From Pseudomonadales bacterium (GTDB lineage: Bacteria; Pseudomonadota; Gammaproteobacteria; Pseudomonadales; Pseudohongiellaceae), in contig JALQUB010000031.1 of NCBI GenBank assembly GCA_023268635.1, forward strand, positions 1 to 34,642: a stretch of 34,642 nt of DNA, given 5' to 3'. The position numbers and the translations under genes were made by a program. This document shows, in pieces, positions 25,106 to 33,576 of this stretch. Every line of letters begins with the position of its first letter. The stretch's first letter is position 1. The notes beneath the pieces were generated by a model. It did not search any database and was not told the origin of the DNA. It saw only the letters and a list, made by a program, of their open reading frames with translations.

Positions 25106-26601
25106 TGGAAGCCTATAGACAAGAAACTATCCTCGCTGCAGTCGCCCTCTATATGTTGTTCTGTGTTGCCACTGGAATTTGGGCAATGCGTAGAACAAGC
25201 AACTCCAGTGATTTTTTCATCGCGGGACGCGGCCTCGGCCCGATTGTCGTTTCACTCGCCCTCTTCTCCTCTACGCTAAGCGGATTCGGCTTCGTCGGAG
25301 GTCCCGGCCTCGTCTATTCCATAGGCGGGAGTTCATTCTGGATGATTACCATCTCCACGGCCGGCTATGCGCTCGGTTTCTTCATGGTCGCTAAACGCAT
25401 ACGCATGATCGCAGGCGTACGCAATTGCATCTCTCTTCCTGACATCGTCGCTGTTCGTTATGGCAGTGATATCGTTCGTATGCTGGTCGCCATAACCATT
25501 GTCTTAGGTGTCATGGGATATCTCGCCACACAAATTCTCGCTATGGCTGTCGTCATGCAGGCAATCTTGTCGGGCACTACTATGTTTGCCAACATCGGCC
25601 TCGTCGCCTGTGTGGCGATTTCCTCCGCCGTATTAATTTTCTACTGTGTGACTGGAGGCATCATCGCCTCGGTATATACCGACGTAGTACAGGGCGGCAT
25701 CATGATGGCCGCGGGGATTCTCATTCTCCTCACGGCGATGTCAGTCTTCGATGGCGGGATGACCGAGGCGACATCTGTCATCCTACGTGACGATTCGGAA
25801 GCGATCATGCCCTGGGGCTCCGCCGGCATCATGGCGTCTCTCGGCTGGTTCTTCGTCTTCGGTTTAGGCGTTGCCGGTCAGCCACATCTCGTCACCAAAA
25901 TGATGATGAACCGCAAAATCTCAGATAATCGGCACATCTTCCCGATGTCGGTGCTCGGCTATGTGCTCGCCGCTTTGTTATGGGTATCCATTGGCGTAAT
26001 TATGCGCGCCACGGTGATTGAAGGAATTATTCCACCACTGACAGCTCCCGATGATGCGGCATCAGTGTTCCTCTCGCTATTCACCAGTCCACTGCTTGCG
26101 GGAGTGGTTTTCGCAGGTCTATTCGCTGCGATCATGTCCACCTCAGACGCATTCCTCAATATAGGCACTGCCGCCATAATCCATGACATTCCCAAGGCTA
26201 TACGCGGCAAGGCTATCGCTGCTGAATTGCTATGGGCGCGCATCGTTACGGTGTTACTCGCCGTCGTCGCCGCTCTCTTCGCCCTCTATTCCTACTACGC
26301 CGATGCGACGCTCGTTGCATTGCTTGGGGCATTCGGCTGGGCGACCTTCGCGGCATCACTCTTCCCTGTCGTTGCCCTCGGACTCAACTGGAAAGGTGCG
26401 ACCGTACCCGGGGCAGTGGCCGCCATTGTCTCCGCCTTACTCATTAATTTCGGTGTACAACTCACCGGGATAGCCTTACCCTACGGTATAAGCGGTGGAT
26501 TATTATCATTTGTGGTGTCTTTAGTGCTATTCCTTGGCGTCTCCTCCATTACTTCGCCACCCAAACTTGATCACGATATACAGCGCGTAATGGATATTTA
26601 A
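25105..26601 (+). CDS. Sodium:solute symporter (SSS family)
   Basis: 498 residues, about 13 membrane helices, starting at a GTG that overlaps the upstream stop. Family signatures: SNSSDFFIAGRGLGPIVVSLALFSSTLSGFGFVGGPG at the N-terminus, and later FAAIMSTSDAFLNIGTA, the Na2-site-like helix typical of PutP/acetate-type SSS transporters. The substrate (proline, acetate, another carboxylate or a sugar) cannot be decided. The partner protein upstream and the overlap suggest a two-subunit uptake system. Confidence 0.92.
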   Translation: MEAYRQETILAAVALYMLFCVATGIWAMRRTSNSSDFFIAGRGLGPIVVSLALFSSTLSGFGFVGGPGLVYSIGGSSFWMITISTAGYALGFFMVAKRIRMIAGVRNCISLPDIVAVRYGSDIVRMLVAITIVLGVMGYLATQILAMAVVMQAILSGTTMFANIGLVACVAISSAVLIFYCVTGGIIASVYTDVVQGGIMMAAGILILLTAMSVFDGGMTEATSVILRDDSEAIMPWGSAGIMASLGWFFVFGLGVAGQPHLVTKMMMNRKISDNRHIFPMSVLGYVLAALLWVSIGVIMRATVIEGIIPPLTAPDDAASVFLSLFTSPLLAGVVFAGLFAAIMSTSDAFLNIGTAAIIHDIPKAIRGKAIAAELLWARIVTVLLAVVAALFALYSYYADATLVALLGAFGWATFAASLFPVVALGLNWKGATVPGAVAAIVSALLINFGVQLTGIALPYGISGGLLSFVVSLVLFLGVSSITSPPKLDHDIQRVMDI

Positions 26602-26649
26602 GGCATACAAACGCCCTCAATTCGCGTAGACTCCGCACTCCAATTTTCG

Positions 26650-26664
26650 GCCACACCCTGTGGC
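26650..26664 (+). repeat. Hairpin in the deaD 5' leader
   Basis: GCCACA-CCC-TGTGGC, a 6-bp perfect stem, ends 14 bases before the deaD ATG and directly before its AAGGA. It could tune ribosome access, as leader structures do for cold-shock genes; this is inference. Confidence 0.4.
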
Positions 26665-26678
26665 AGCAAAGGATCCCC

Positions 26679-28631
26679 ATGTCGGAGTCAGAACAGCTCA
26701 CTTTTCAGCAACTCGCCCTTTCAGCGCCAATTCTCAAGGCCCTGTCCGACGTTGGTTACGAAACCCCATCCCCTATTCAGGCAGAGACCATCCCGCTGCT
26801 CTTAGAGGGGCGCGATGTCCTAGGCCAGGCACAAACTGGCACCGGCAAAACAGCCGCGTTCGCGCTGCCCGTGCTGTCGAACATCGATATTAAACAGCAG
26901 GATCCGCAAATCCTTGTCCTCGCACCAACGCGGGAACTCGCGATTCAGGTCGCCGAAGCCTTCCAAAAATACGCTAAACACATTAAAGGCTTTAATGTGT
27001 TGCCAATCTACGGCGGCCAAGAATACGGCGGTCAAATTCGCTCCCTGAAGCGCGGTGTCCATGCAGTGGTCGGCACGCCAGGCCGCGTGATGGATCACAT
27101 CCGTAAAGGCACACTGAAACTCGAGGGTCTGAAGACTCTCGTCCTCGATGAAGCAGATGAGATGCTTCGTATGGGCTTTATCGACGACGTCGAGTGGATC
27201 CTAGAGCAAACACCGAAGACACGGCAGATAGCCCTCTTTTCTGCCACGATGCCGACACAGGTGCGTCGTATAGCAACTGCGCATCTCAATAATCCCGCCC
27301 AAGTCACAATCAAGATGAAGACGGCCACGGCCGAACTCATCCGTCAACGCTTCTGGCCAGTGAGCGGGATGCACAAACTCGACGCGCTCACGCGAATTCT
27401 CGAAGCCGAAACCTTCGACGGCATGATCATCTTCGTGCGTACCCGCATTGTCACGATCGAGCTCGCAGAAAAGCTCTCGGCGCGTGGCTTCGCTGCTACC
27501 GCACTCAACGGTGACATTCCACAAGCGCAACGCGAACGCACAGTCGATCAACTCAAGAAGGGTAAACTCGACATTCTAGTTGCAACCGATGTTGCCGCCC
27601 GCGGACTCGACGTTGACCGCATCAGTCATGTCGTTAACTACGACATCCCACACGATACCGAAGCCTATATCCACCGAATAGGCCGTACCGGCCGGGCCGG
27701 ACGTGAAGGTGACGCGATTTTATTCGTTGCCCCACGTGAACGCCGAATGCTTAATGCCATTGAACGAGCGACCAATAAAAAAATCGAGTTGATGGAGCTA
27801 CCCTCCACTGAACTCATCAATGACAAGCGTATCGCCCAATTCAAGCAAGCCATATCTGACACACTGGCGACTGAAGATCTAGGCTTGTTCAAACATCTGG
27901 TCGAGCAGTATCAGAATGAACACAATGTGCCAGCGATCGAAATCGCATCTGCTTTAGCGAAACTCGTGCAAGGCGATTCGCCTCTGCTGTTACAACACAA
28001 GCCAGTGCCACGAGCAGAAAAAGCTTGGGAATCCCATGGCCATGACAAATCACGCGGCCGTGATCGCGGGAACGATCGGCCGCAGCGCCAACGCAAGGAT
28101 GCACCTCCTGAAAAAGGAATGCAGCGTTTCCGCGTCGAAGTGGGACACATCCACAAAGTCATGCCCGGTAATCTAGTCGGTGCAATCGCCAACGAAGCTG
28201 GTATCGATGCGCAGCACATTGGCCGCATCAACATTTTTGACGACCACAGCACCATCGATCTCCCTGCTGACATGCCCGACGATATCTATACGAGCCTAAA
28301 AAAGGTCTGGGTGGCGGGTCAAACCCTCAATATCAGCCGCGAGGGTGAAACCCCGAAATCACCATCGAAACGCTCGCCCGCGCGCCGCAAAGACGATGAC
28401 CGAGGTCGCGTTTTCGGCGAAGACAAGCCAGCAAGAAAATCCACAAAGACCCGCGACAGTGGCGACAAACCCATAAAGAAAGCAAAGCCTGGCATCAAAG
28501 CCCGCGAACGCGAGCGGGAGAAAGCAGCTGCAAAGGCCAAAGCAAAATCTGCGAAAGCAAAAGCTAAAAAAACCAAAGAAGCCGGCAAGACCAAGAAAAA
28601 AAAGAAGGCTAACGGTAAGCCGAGCCTTTAA
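26679..28631 (+). CDS. deaD: DEAD-box RNA helicase DeaD/CsdA
   Basis: 650 residues. All DEAD-box motifs are present: Q motif (PSPIQAETIP), I AQTGTGKT (51-58), Ia PTRELAIQV, Ib GTPGRV, II DEAD (157-160), III SAT (188-190), V VATDVAARGLDV and VI HRIGRTGRAGR. A DbpA-like RNA-binding domain covers about 480-555 (FRVEVGHIHKVMPGNLVGAIANEAGI). The order, length and DbpA domain identify DeaD rather than RhlE/SrmB. Last about 85 residues are very Lys/Arg/Ala-rich and unstructured. Role: remodelling of structured RNA in ribosome assembly and RNA decay, especially in the cold. Its stop overlaps the convergent DUF1415 stop by 3 bases. Confidence 0.95.
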   Translation: MSESEQLTFQQLALSAPILKALSDVGYETPSPIQAETIPLLLEGRDVLGQAQTGTGKTAAFALPVLSNIDIKQQDPQILVLAPTRELAIQVAEAFQKYAKHIKGFNVLPIYGGQEYGGQIRSLKRGVHAVVGTPGRVMDHIRKGTLKLEGLKTLVLDEADEMLRMGFIDDVEWILEQTPKTRQIALFSATMPTQVRRIATAHLNNPAQVTIKMKTATAELIRQRFWPVSGMHKLDALTRILEAETFDGMIIFVRTRIVTIELAEKLSARGFAATALNGDIPQAQRERTVDQLKKGKLDILVATDVAARGLDVDRISHVVNYDIPHDTEAYIHRIGRTGRAGREGDAILFVAPRERRMLNAIERATNKKIELMELPSTELINDKRIAQFKQAISDTLATEDLGLFKHLVEQYQNEHNVPAIEIASALAKLVQGDSPLLLQHKPVPRAEKAWESHGHDKSRGRDRGNDRPQRQRKDAPPEKGMQRFRVEVGHIHKVMPGNLVGAIANEAGIDAQHIGRINIFDDHSTIDLPADMPDDIYTSLKKVWVAGQTLNISREGETPKSPSKRSPARRKDDDRGRVFGEDKPARKSTKTRDSGDKPIKKAKPGIKAREREREKAAAKAKAKSAKAKAKKTKEAGKTKKKKKANGKPSL

Positions 28632-29125
28632 AATAATTCTCGCATCAGTGCGATATTCCGCGCCGGAATTGACTCGATATCGGGATGGCTGGCGACGACT
28701 CTCGCAATGGAGTCTTCTCGGAGCAGATGGAGAAACTGTGTTGGGGAACGATTAGTCAGATTGTCGGGAGAATCTGGGTCTGTGTCGACGAAGCAGTAGT
28801 CGGGATGAAAACTGGCGATTTGAATGACACCTTCCAGATCAAGATCCTGCAACAGCGCATCTGCTAAATCGAGAAAATCATTATAACCCCCAAAGTCTGC
28901 AAGGACATTAGGGTGCACTAGGACCGTAGTCTCGATAGAGGAATCCATCTGTAGTCGCGCCAATTCTTCCATGAGTGCCTGCAACAGAGAATCAATATCA
29001 GCAGCCTGTGTCTCGGTTATACGAACACGATTGCTGCGCAATTCTTTCGCGGCAAACGGACACAGATTGAGCTCGACAACAAAATCATTAATCCAAGTCT
29101 CGACTGCCGTAAGCGTTTCACTCAC
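28628..29125 (-). CDS. DUF1415 protein
   Basis: 165 residues matching DUF1415: an opening VETWINDFVVELNLCPFA, then LVHPNVLADFGGYNDFLDLA, IQIASFHPDYCFVDTDPDSPDNLTNRSPTQF and IPARNIALM. Its cysteine (LCPFA) and histidines look conserved, suggesting a cytoplasmic enzyme or metal-binding protein of unknown function. Start is GTG at 29125, directly after the lipoprotein stop, with GGGGA upstream. It is the third gene of a MATE - lipoprotein - DUF1415 unit. Confidence 0.9.
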   Translation of the reverse strand: MSETLTAVETWINDFVVELNLCPFAAKELRSNRVRITETQAADIDSLLQALMEELARLQMDSSIETTVLVHPNVLADFGGYNDFLDLADALLQDLDLEGVIQIASFHPDYCFVDTDPDSPDNLTNRSPTQFLHLLREDSIARVVASHPDIESIPARNIALMRELF

Positions 29126-29680
29126 TTAAAAATCCCCGAACGAATCAAGCCCTAACAATTCGTCATAGCGTGATTCAGCAATCGATCGCTTATCTATCTC
29201 GCGCGACAGTAGTCGCTGGATATCATCGGCGACGAGTTCAATCACCTCCATTCGCTGCTGACCCGGAGTCGCTGCCTGCAGCGTCGAGCCCCACAGGGCG
29301 AGAAGGCGATTATCGATAGTGCGGATTTCATTCTCTTTCGCCCATTCGGCGGCGATCTGTCGTCCTAACTCGACAACACGTGCTTCCAGCGTCGATACAT
29401 GTTGCGGCGCAGCAGTCACCAGCACTCGCTCTTGGATGTCGAACCACCCAGTCGGATAAATGACAGTGCCCGTGTAAAAATCTTTGACCCATCGGAGATA
29501 GTCTTGTCGCGTCTGATACGTTTGATTCACGGCATCCGCGTCGTAGGATGCTTCGAAGAAGCTTCGTTCAGGAAGTTCTTCTGGCCAAACTATCGGCTGG
29601 AGTGAGGTACAAGAGGCGAACAGACTTAGCGCCAGCATTACCGCAAACGCTCGGTTCGATGTTTTGGTTGAACTCATCAT
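29126..29680 (-). CDS. Putative lipoprotein, unknown
   Basis: About 184 residues if started at the ATG at 29680 (AAGGA 8 bases upstream; 29677 is an alternative, the longer reading to 29785 overlaps the MATE gene and is rejected). The signal ends with LFASC, a lipobox. The mature part is helical and tryptophan-bearing (YLRWVKDFYTGTVIYPTGWFDIQERVL). I recognise no family, though this resembles small lipoproteins of unknown role in marine gammaproteobacteria. Sits between the MATE gene and DUF1415, so probably co-transcribed. Confidence 0.75.
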   Translation of the reverse strand: MMSSTKTSNRAFAVMLALSLFASCTSLQPIVWPEELPERSFFEASYDADAVNQTYQTRQDYLRWVKDFYTGTVIYPTGWFDIQERVLVTAAPQHVSTLEARVVELGRQIAAEWAKENEIRTIDNRLLALWGSTLQAATPGQQRMEVIELVADDIQRLLSREIDKRSIAESRYDELLGLDSFGDF

Positions 29681-29705
29681 CGAATTCATCCTTATCTTCA
29701 TCCCT

Positions 29706-31085
29706 CTATTCGGCCATGACAGCGAGAAGTCTATCTTCTTCACGCCAACGCCCTGCCCACAGTCGCCATGTGAAAAGAATCGCAATCGAAAACAGCATCG
29801 TTATAAACGCAATCCACGATGCGCGAGAACCCCATTCGGCGATACGAATCACATAGTATTGCGCGATCAATGCCACCCAATGCGTAGTCGTAGAAGCATA
29901 CATCAACCACTTAGTATCACCCGCCCCACGTAGAACGCCGCCAGCCACCTGAATCGTGGCATCCGCCATCACGTAACTCGACAAACCGATCATCATGAAT
30001 CCGGCTAGCGAGAGAATATCCGAAAAATCACCCTCCGGCGGGGCAAACACAGAAACCAATTGATATCTGAAGACACTATAAATAATCGCGATGGTACCCG
30101 AGTAAGAAAGCGCCAAAGCAAAGGCTGCAAAAATAACCTGACTCGTTCGCTTCATGTCCCGAGCCCCCACGAAACGTCCGATCAGACTTACAACACCAAT
30201 ATTCAAGCCGACCATCGGAACGAAGCAAAGAATGTCCCAATTAAATACGATCGCCGCTGACGCAGCCTCGGTGATCCCATATCCCTGAAACATCAACAAA
30301 AACAGATTAAACGCAGCGACATTCAGTAACAGCTCTGTTCCGGCGGGAAGTCCTAGACGAACGAAACGACGAAGCACGCCTTTGTCGAGGACAAATGAAT
30401 GCATGACGCTGAACGTGTGTCGATGCTCCTTCGCCATGTAACAAACAATGAACAGGCTCAATGAGAACAAAGTGGCTAGTATCGTCGACACGGCAGCACC
30501 GGTTATGCCCATCGCTGGCAGACCAATGTGCCCGAATACCATAATGAAGCACAGCGGGATATTGAGGAGCAATCCACAAACATCACAGATCATCACGAGG
30601 CGCGTGCGCCCAATACCGGCAAAATAAGACGAAAAAACCACTTTTGCGAGAGTTATCGGCGCTCCGATCATAAGCCATCGATAGTAAGTGTTTTCGAGTT
30701 CCGCAAATTCAGCCTCATGCCCCATTTTTCCGAACAAGCCGGAGACCAGGAATGAAACCAATGCAAGCACGGGAATACACGCGAGTACCATGATCAAACC
30801 CTGCGTGACCACCTTAGAGCATTTGTGTAACTCTCTCGCTCCCAAATATTGTGCGGCAAGGGCATTGGCATAGCCAAACAGTCCCGAGAAAAAGCATGCT
30901 GAGAAGAAGAAAGCGACGCCGCCACCTAGGGCCGCGGCCATGTGGACAGCATCAATTCGAGACATGAATAGACGATCGGTAAAAATCATCACCGCAACTG
31001 TCCCCTGCGACACCATCATCGGCGCCGCGAGCTTAAATAGCTCGACGAAGGTGTCGCGGTCGTAGTATTGGGTTATCGCACGCAT
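29706..31085 (-). CDS. MATE-family efflux transporter
   Basis: 459 residues from ATG 31085; a TTG at 31103 adds six residues and cannot be excluded, as neither has a clear Shine-Dalgarno. About 12 helices form two MatE halves: ELFKLAAPMMVSQGTVAVMIFTDRLFMSRI at the start, and FVRLGLPAGTELLLNVAAFNLF opening the second half. MATE pumps expel cationic compounds with Na+ or H+. The C-terminus ends with a short charged tail. First gene of a minus-strand unit with the lipoprotein and DUF1415 genes. Confidence 0.9.
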   Translation of the reverse strand: MRAITQYYDRDTFVELFKLAAPMMVSQGTVAVMIFTDRLFMSRIDAVHMAAALGGGVAFFFSACFFSGLFGYANALAAQYLGARELHKCSKVVTQGLIMVLACIPVLALVSFLVSGLFGKMGHEAEFAELENTYYRWLMIGAPITLAKVVFSSYFAGIGRTRLVMICDVCGLLLNIPLCFIMVFGHIGLPAMGITGAAVSTILATLFSLSLFIVCYMAKEHRHTFSVMHSFVLDKGVLRRFVRLGLPAGTELLLNVAAFNLFLLMFQGYGITEAASAAIVFNWDILCFVPMVGLNIGVVSLIGRFVGARDMKRTSQVIFAAFALALSYSGTIAIIYSVFRYQLVSVFAPPEGDFSDILSLAGFMMIGLSSYVMADATIQVAGGVLRGAGDTKWLMYASTTTHWVALIAQYYVIRIAEWGSRASWIAFITMLFSIAILFTWRLWAGRWREEDRLLAVMAE

Positions 31086-31317
31086 TTTTTTGATCGTAAA
31101 CAATATGAATGCTGTAAAGCACCCATTTAATAGGGACGCGCATAGTACGCCATGCCCTGATGCGAGACAATCGCCACCCCTAAGTTCGAGTGCGCAAGAT
31201 CACTCAAAACACCGTAAGTTATGAGGTGACCGGTTTAACTCTCGTTGCTAGCCAAGTAAACTAAGGGCGCAGACATTGAACGTACATCAGAAGCCCTCAT
31301 TCTAAAGGAGTTCAGAC

Positions 31318-31812
31318 ATGACAGCCATTTACCAAGTTCTTCAGCATTCATTGAGGATCCTAGGCCTGCTCTTTTCGCTAACTGCCATTAACGTCGCGAG
31401 CGCTCAATCGATCGATGACGTCACGCTCGACGTCTATAAAGATGTCAATTGCGGCTGCTGTGAAGGCTGGATCAGTCACATGAAAGAAGCGGGCTTCGTC
31501 TCTAAAATTAATCACCCGCGCGACCTCAACGGTGTGAAGGAAGAGTTAGGCGTCCTGCCTAAGTGGCAATCTTGCCACACGGCGGTGACGGAAAACGGCT
31601 ATATCTTTGAGGGCCATATCCCCGCGAAGATTATCGACGAATTTTTGGCAGCCCCACCTGAAGGCGCACTCGGCCTTGCAGTGCCCGGCATGCCGATCGG
31701 CGCACCTGGCATGGAAATGGGTGACCGCTTCACCCCCTACGATGTCATTCAGATGAACAAAGATGGTACTTCGGTCGTGTTCGCCCACGTGGCTAGCGCC
31801 GCCGAACAATAA
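31318..31812 (+). CDS. DUF411 metal-binding-type exported protein
   Basis: 164 residues with a signal peptide ending VASAQ. The DUF411 motif set is complete: LDVYKDVNCGCCEGWISHMKEAGF with CGCC at 45-48, SCHTA at 85-89, FEGHIPA (His100) and the AVPGMPIGAPGMEMG Met-rich loop (121-135). This family is often linked to copper handling (CopG-like proteins). Expected in the periplasm. AAGGAG lies 8 bases before the ATG. Monocistronic and convergent with the thioesterase gene. Confidence 0.9.
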   Translation: MTAIYQVLQHSLRILGLLFSLTAINVASAQSIDDVTLDVYKDVNCGCCEGWISHMKEAGFVSKINHPRDLNGVKEELGVLPKWQSCHTAVTENGYIFEGHIPAKIIDEFLAAPPEGALGLAVPGMPIGAPGMEMGDRFTPYDVIQMNKDGTSVVFAHVASAAEQ

Positions 31813-31828
31813 GGAAGAAGACGAGCCC

Positions 31829-31865
31829 ACAGAGTCTAATGTCCGATCTAAGGTTTAGACTCTGT
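31829..31865. terminator. 11-bp inverted repeat between convergent genes
   Basis: ACAGAGTCTAA (31829-31839) and TTAGACTCTGT (31855-31865) are exact reverse complements with a 15-base loop, lying after the DUF411 gene and overlapping the 3' end of the thioesterase gene. No U-run follows, so bidirectional termination is a guess from position and stem quality. Confidence 0.5.
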
Positions 31866-32306
31866 CGCGGCTTGTGGTAGAACGATCATAAAGGTGGTGT
31901 TGCAACGCGCCACCAATTTCCGCGAGTTCTCATCTCCGGTCAGCATGCTGAAGACGCTAACCTCGACTCGAACCAATCGTTTCCCCTTATGAAGAACCAC
32001 CGCATCCGCTTCAAGGCGGTCACCCATCGGTGGTCGAATAAAGGAAATGTTTAAATCAGTTGTCGCAGAAGTCGCTCCCTCTGGGCGTAAAGTTCGCACG
32101 GCGACTCCGGCGACAGTGTCCGCAAGCGAAGTAAGCAGCCCTCCATGCACTCTACCACCCGCATTAAAGTGTTGCGGCTGTACTTCGACACTGCAGCGTG
32201 CCGCGCCCTCGCTGAAACTATCAATGACAATCCCCATGAATGACCCAAATGGACTCATGGCGAGATTACCCGGCTTCAGTTGATTCAAACTATTACTGTC
32301 TGACAC
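31848..32306 (-). CDS. PaaI-type hotdog thioesterase
   Basis: 152 residues of hotdog fold. The family motif FNAGGRVHGGLLTSLADTVAG (His54-Gly-Gly, Asp63) is intact, as in PaaI/DUF4442 acyl-CoA thioesterases. The C-terminal part (LVRVEVSVFSM... VARCNTTFMIV) gives the usual beta-sheet. It should hydrolyse acyl-CoA thioesters, substrate unknown. Start is GTG at 32306 with no clear Shine-Dalgarno; a start 16 codons later (ATG at 32258) is possible. The gene has its own position between the DUF411 and trhO genes, 29 bases after trhO stops. Confidence 0.85.
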   Translation of the reverse strand: MSDSNSLNQLKPGNLAMSPFGSFMGIVIDSFSEGAARCSVEVQPQHFNAGGRVHGGLLTSLADTVAGVAVRTLRPEGATSATTDLNISFIRPPMGDRLEADAVVLHKGKRLVRVEVSVFSMLTGDENSRKLVARCNTTFMIVLPQAATESKP

Positions 32307-32335
32307 GGCGCGACTCTTCTGTATGACGTCTATGG

Positions 32336-33367
32336 TTAAATCGAGCTCGCTACTTTAGCCCGCTCAGATTCACGCTGTTCCGCTTTAAAACGAAGCTTCT
32401 CAGCACGACGTCGTAATATTGTTTGCTCCATCGGTTGGCCGATATGCGATTCGCCTCGCTCCTTGGCGAGTTGCATTTGGCGCTCTCGCTCAGCCAAACC
32501 TTTCACCTTTTCGCGTGACTTCTGCGACGCACAATGATGACAGCTAACACCCTTCTGATATTCATCGCGCTGTTTATCAGCTTCAGTGATTGGCATGCGA
32601 CAGGCATGACACTGATCATATTCGCCCTGTTCCAATTGATGATTCACAGTCACTCGATTATCGAAGACAAAACACTCACCGCGCCACATCGTTTCTTCTT
32701 CGGGTACATCTTCCAGATATTGCAAGATGCCGCCCTTGAGGTGATACACATCATCGAAACCTTGCTCACGGAGATAGGCTGTAGATTTCTCACAGCGGAT
32801 CCCGCCGGTGCAAAACATCGCAACCTTCTTGTGCTTCTTAGGGTCCAGGTTTTGTTTTACATAGTCAGGGAACTCGCGAAAAGTTTCTGTCTCTGGATCA
32901 ACTGCGTTTTCGAAAGTGCCTATCTCAATCTCATACTTATTTCGGGTATCGACAAGCAAAACCTCTGGATCGCTGATCAACGCATTCCAATCCTTGGGCT
33001 CAACATAGGTGCCGACGATTTTCTTCGGATCTATCCCTTCAACGCCCATCGTCACGATTTCTCGCTTGAGTTTCACCTTGGTGCGATAGAAAGGATTTTC
33101 CTGCGTATAGGCTTTCTTCGGCGCGAGATTCGCGAAGCGCTCATCACGCTCGATGAATGCGATGACTGCGTCAATGCCTTCACGCGGTCCGGCGATAGTG
33201 CCATTGATTCCCTCGGCGGCGAGCAGCAGGGTTCCATGCACTCCATTATCAAGGAGGCATTGCTTCAGCGGCTCACGGAAGGATTCAAATTCAGGGAAGG
33301 TTGCGAAACGATATAACGCCGCAACCACGACATCGGCTTCGTGGCCGACGGTGCTTGAGTCTTTCAT
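32336..33367 (-). CDS. trhO: tRNA uridine(34) hydroxylase TrhO (YceA)
   Basis: 343 residues from the ATG at 33367, with AAGGGA 6 bases upstream; an ATG six codons earlier lacks one. An N-terminal acylphosphatase-like domain ([18 protein letters not shown]... [11 protein letters not shown]) is followed by a rhodanese domain ([15 protein letters not shown]... [14 protein letters not shown], active Cys186) and a C-terminal region with four cysteines (CHAC at 253-256, CHHC at 276-279). These are the TrhO features: it makes 5-hydroxyuridine at tRNA position 34. The last 60 residues are charged and helical. Confidence 0.95.
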   Translation of the reverse strand: MKDSSTVGHEADVVVAALYRFATFPEFESFREPLKQCLLDNGVHGTLLLAAEGINGTIAGPREGIDAVIAFIERDERFANLAPKKAYTQENPFYRTKVKLKREIVTMGVEGIDPKKIVGTYVEPKDWNALISDPEVLLVDTRNKYEIEIGTFENAVDPETETFREFPDYVKQNLDPKKHKKVAMFCTGGIRCEKSTAYLREQGFDDVYHLKGGILQYLEDVPEEETMWRGECFVFDNRVTVNHQLEQGEYDQCHACRMPITEADKQRDEYQKGVSCHHCASQKSREKVKGLAERERQMQLAKERGESHIGQPMEQTILRRRAEKLRFKAEQRESERAKVASSI

Positions 33368-33576
33368 ATTTAGTCCCTTTTGCATTCTGGAGCGTAATTC
33401 CAGCGCAAATTATTAATCGTACATTGCCCCCGCACACATGCGGAGTGGGCGCTAGTTTAGCAAAGAGTGACAAAAATGCCGACTAGGGCTTCATCTGCGA
33501 GGACGGAGAAAGAGGGTATAGCTGATACAAATCAAATAGATAGGCCATTTTTGGCGAACTGCAGCCTGCTCAATAA

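Noticed and set aside
27201..28594. Several minus-strand ORFs inside deaD
   Set aside because: They are mirror frames of the helicase and of its Lys/Ala-rich tail.
29681..29785. Longer N-terminus for the lipoprotein gene
   Set aside because: It would overlap the MATE gene and put the signal peptide far inside the protein.
32534..33316. 260-residue plus-strand ORF with hydrophobic segments
   Set aside because: It lies wholly antisense to trhO, whose protein is fully conserved; no ribosome binding site and no family resemblance.
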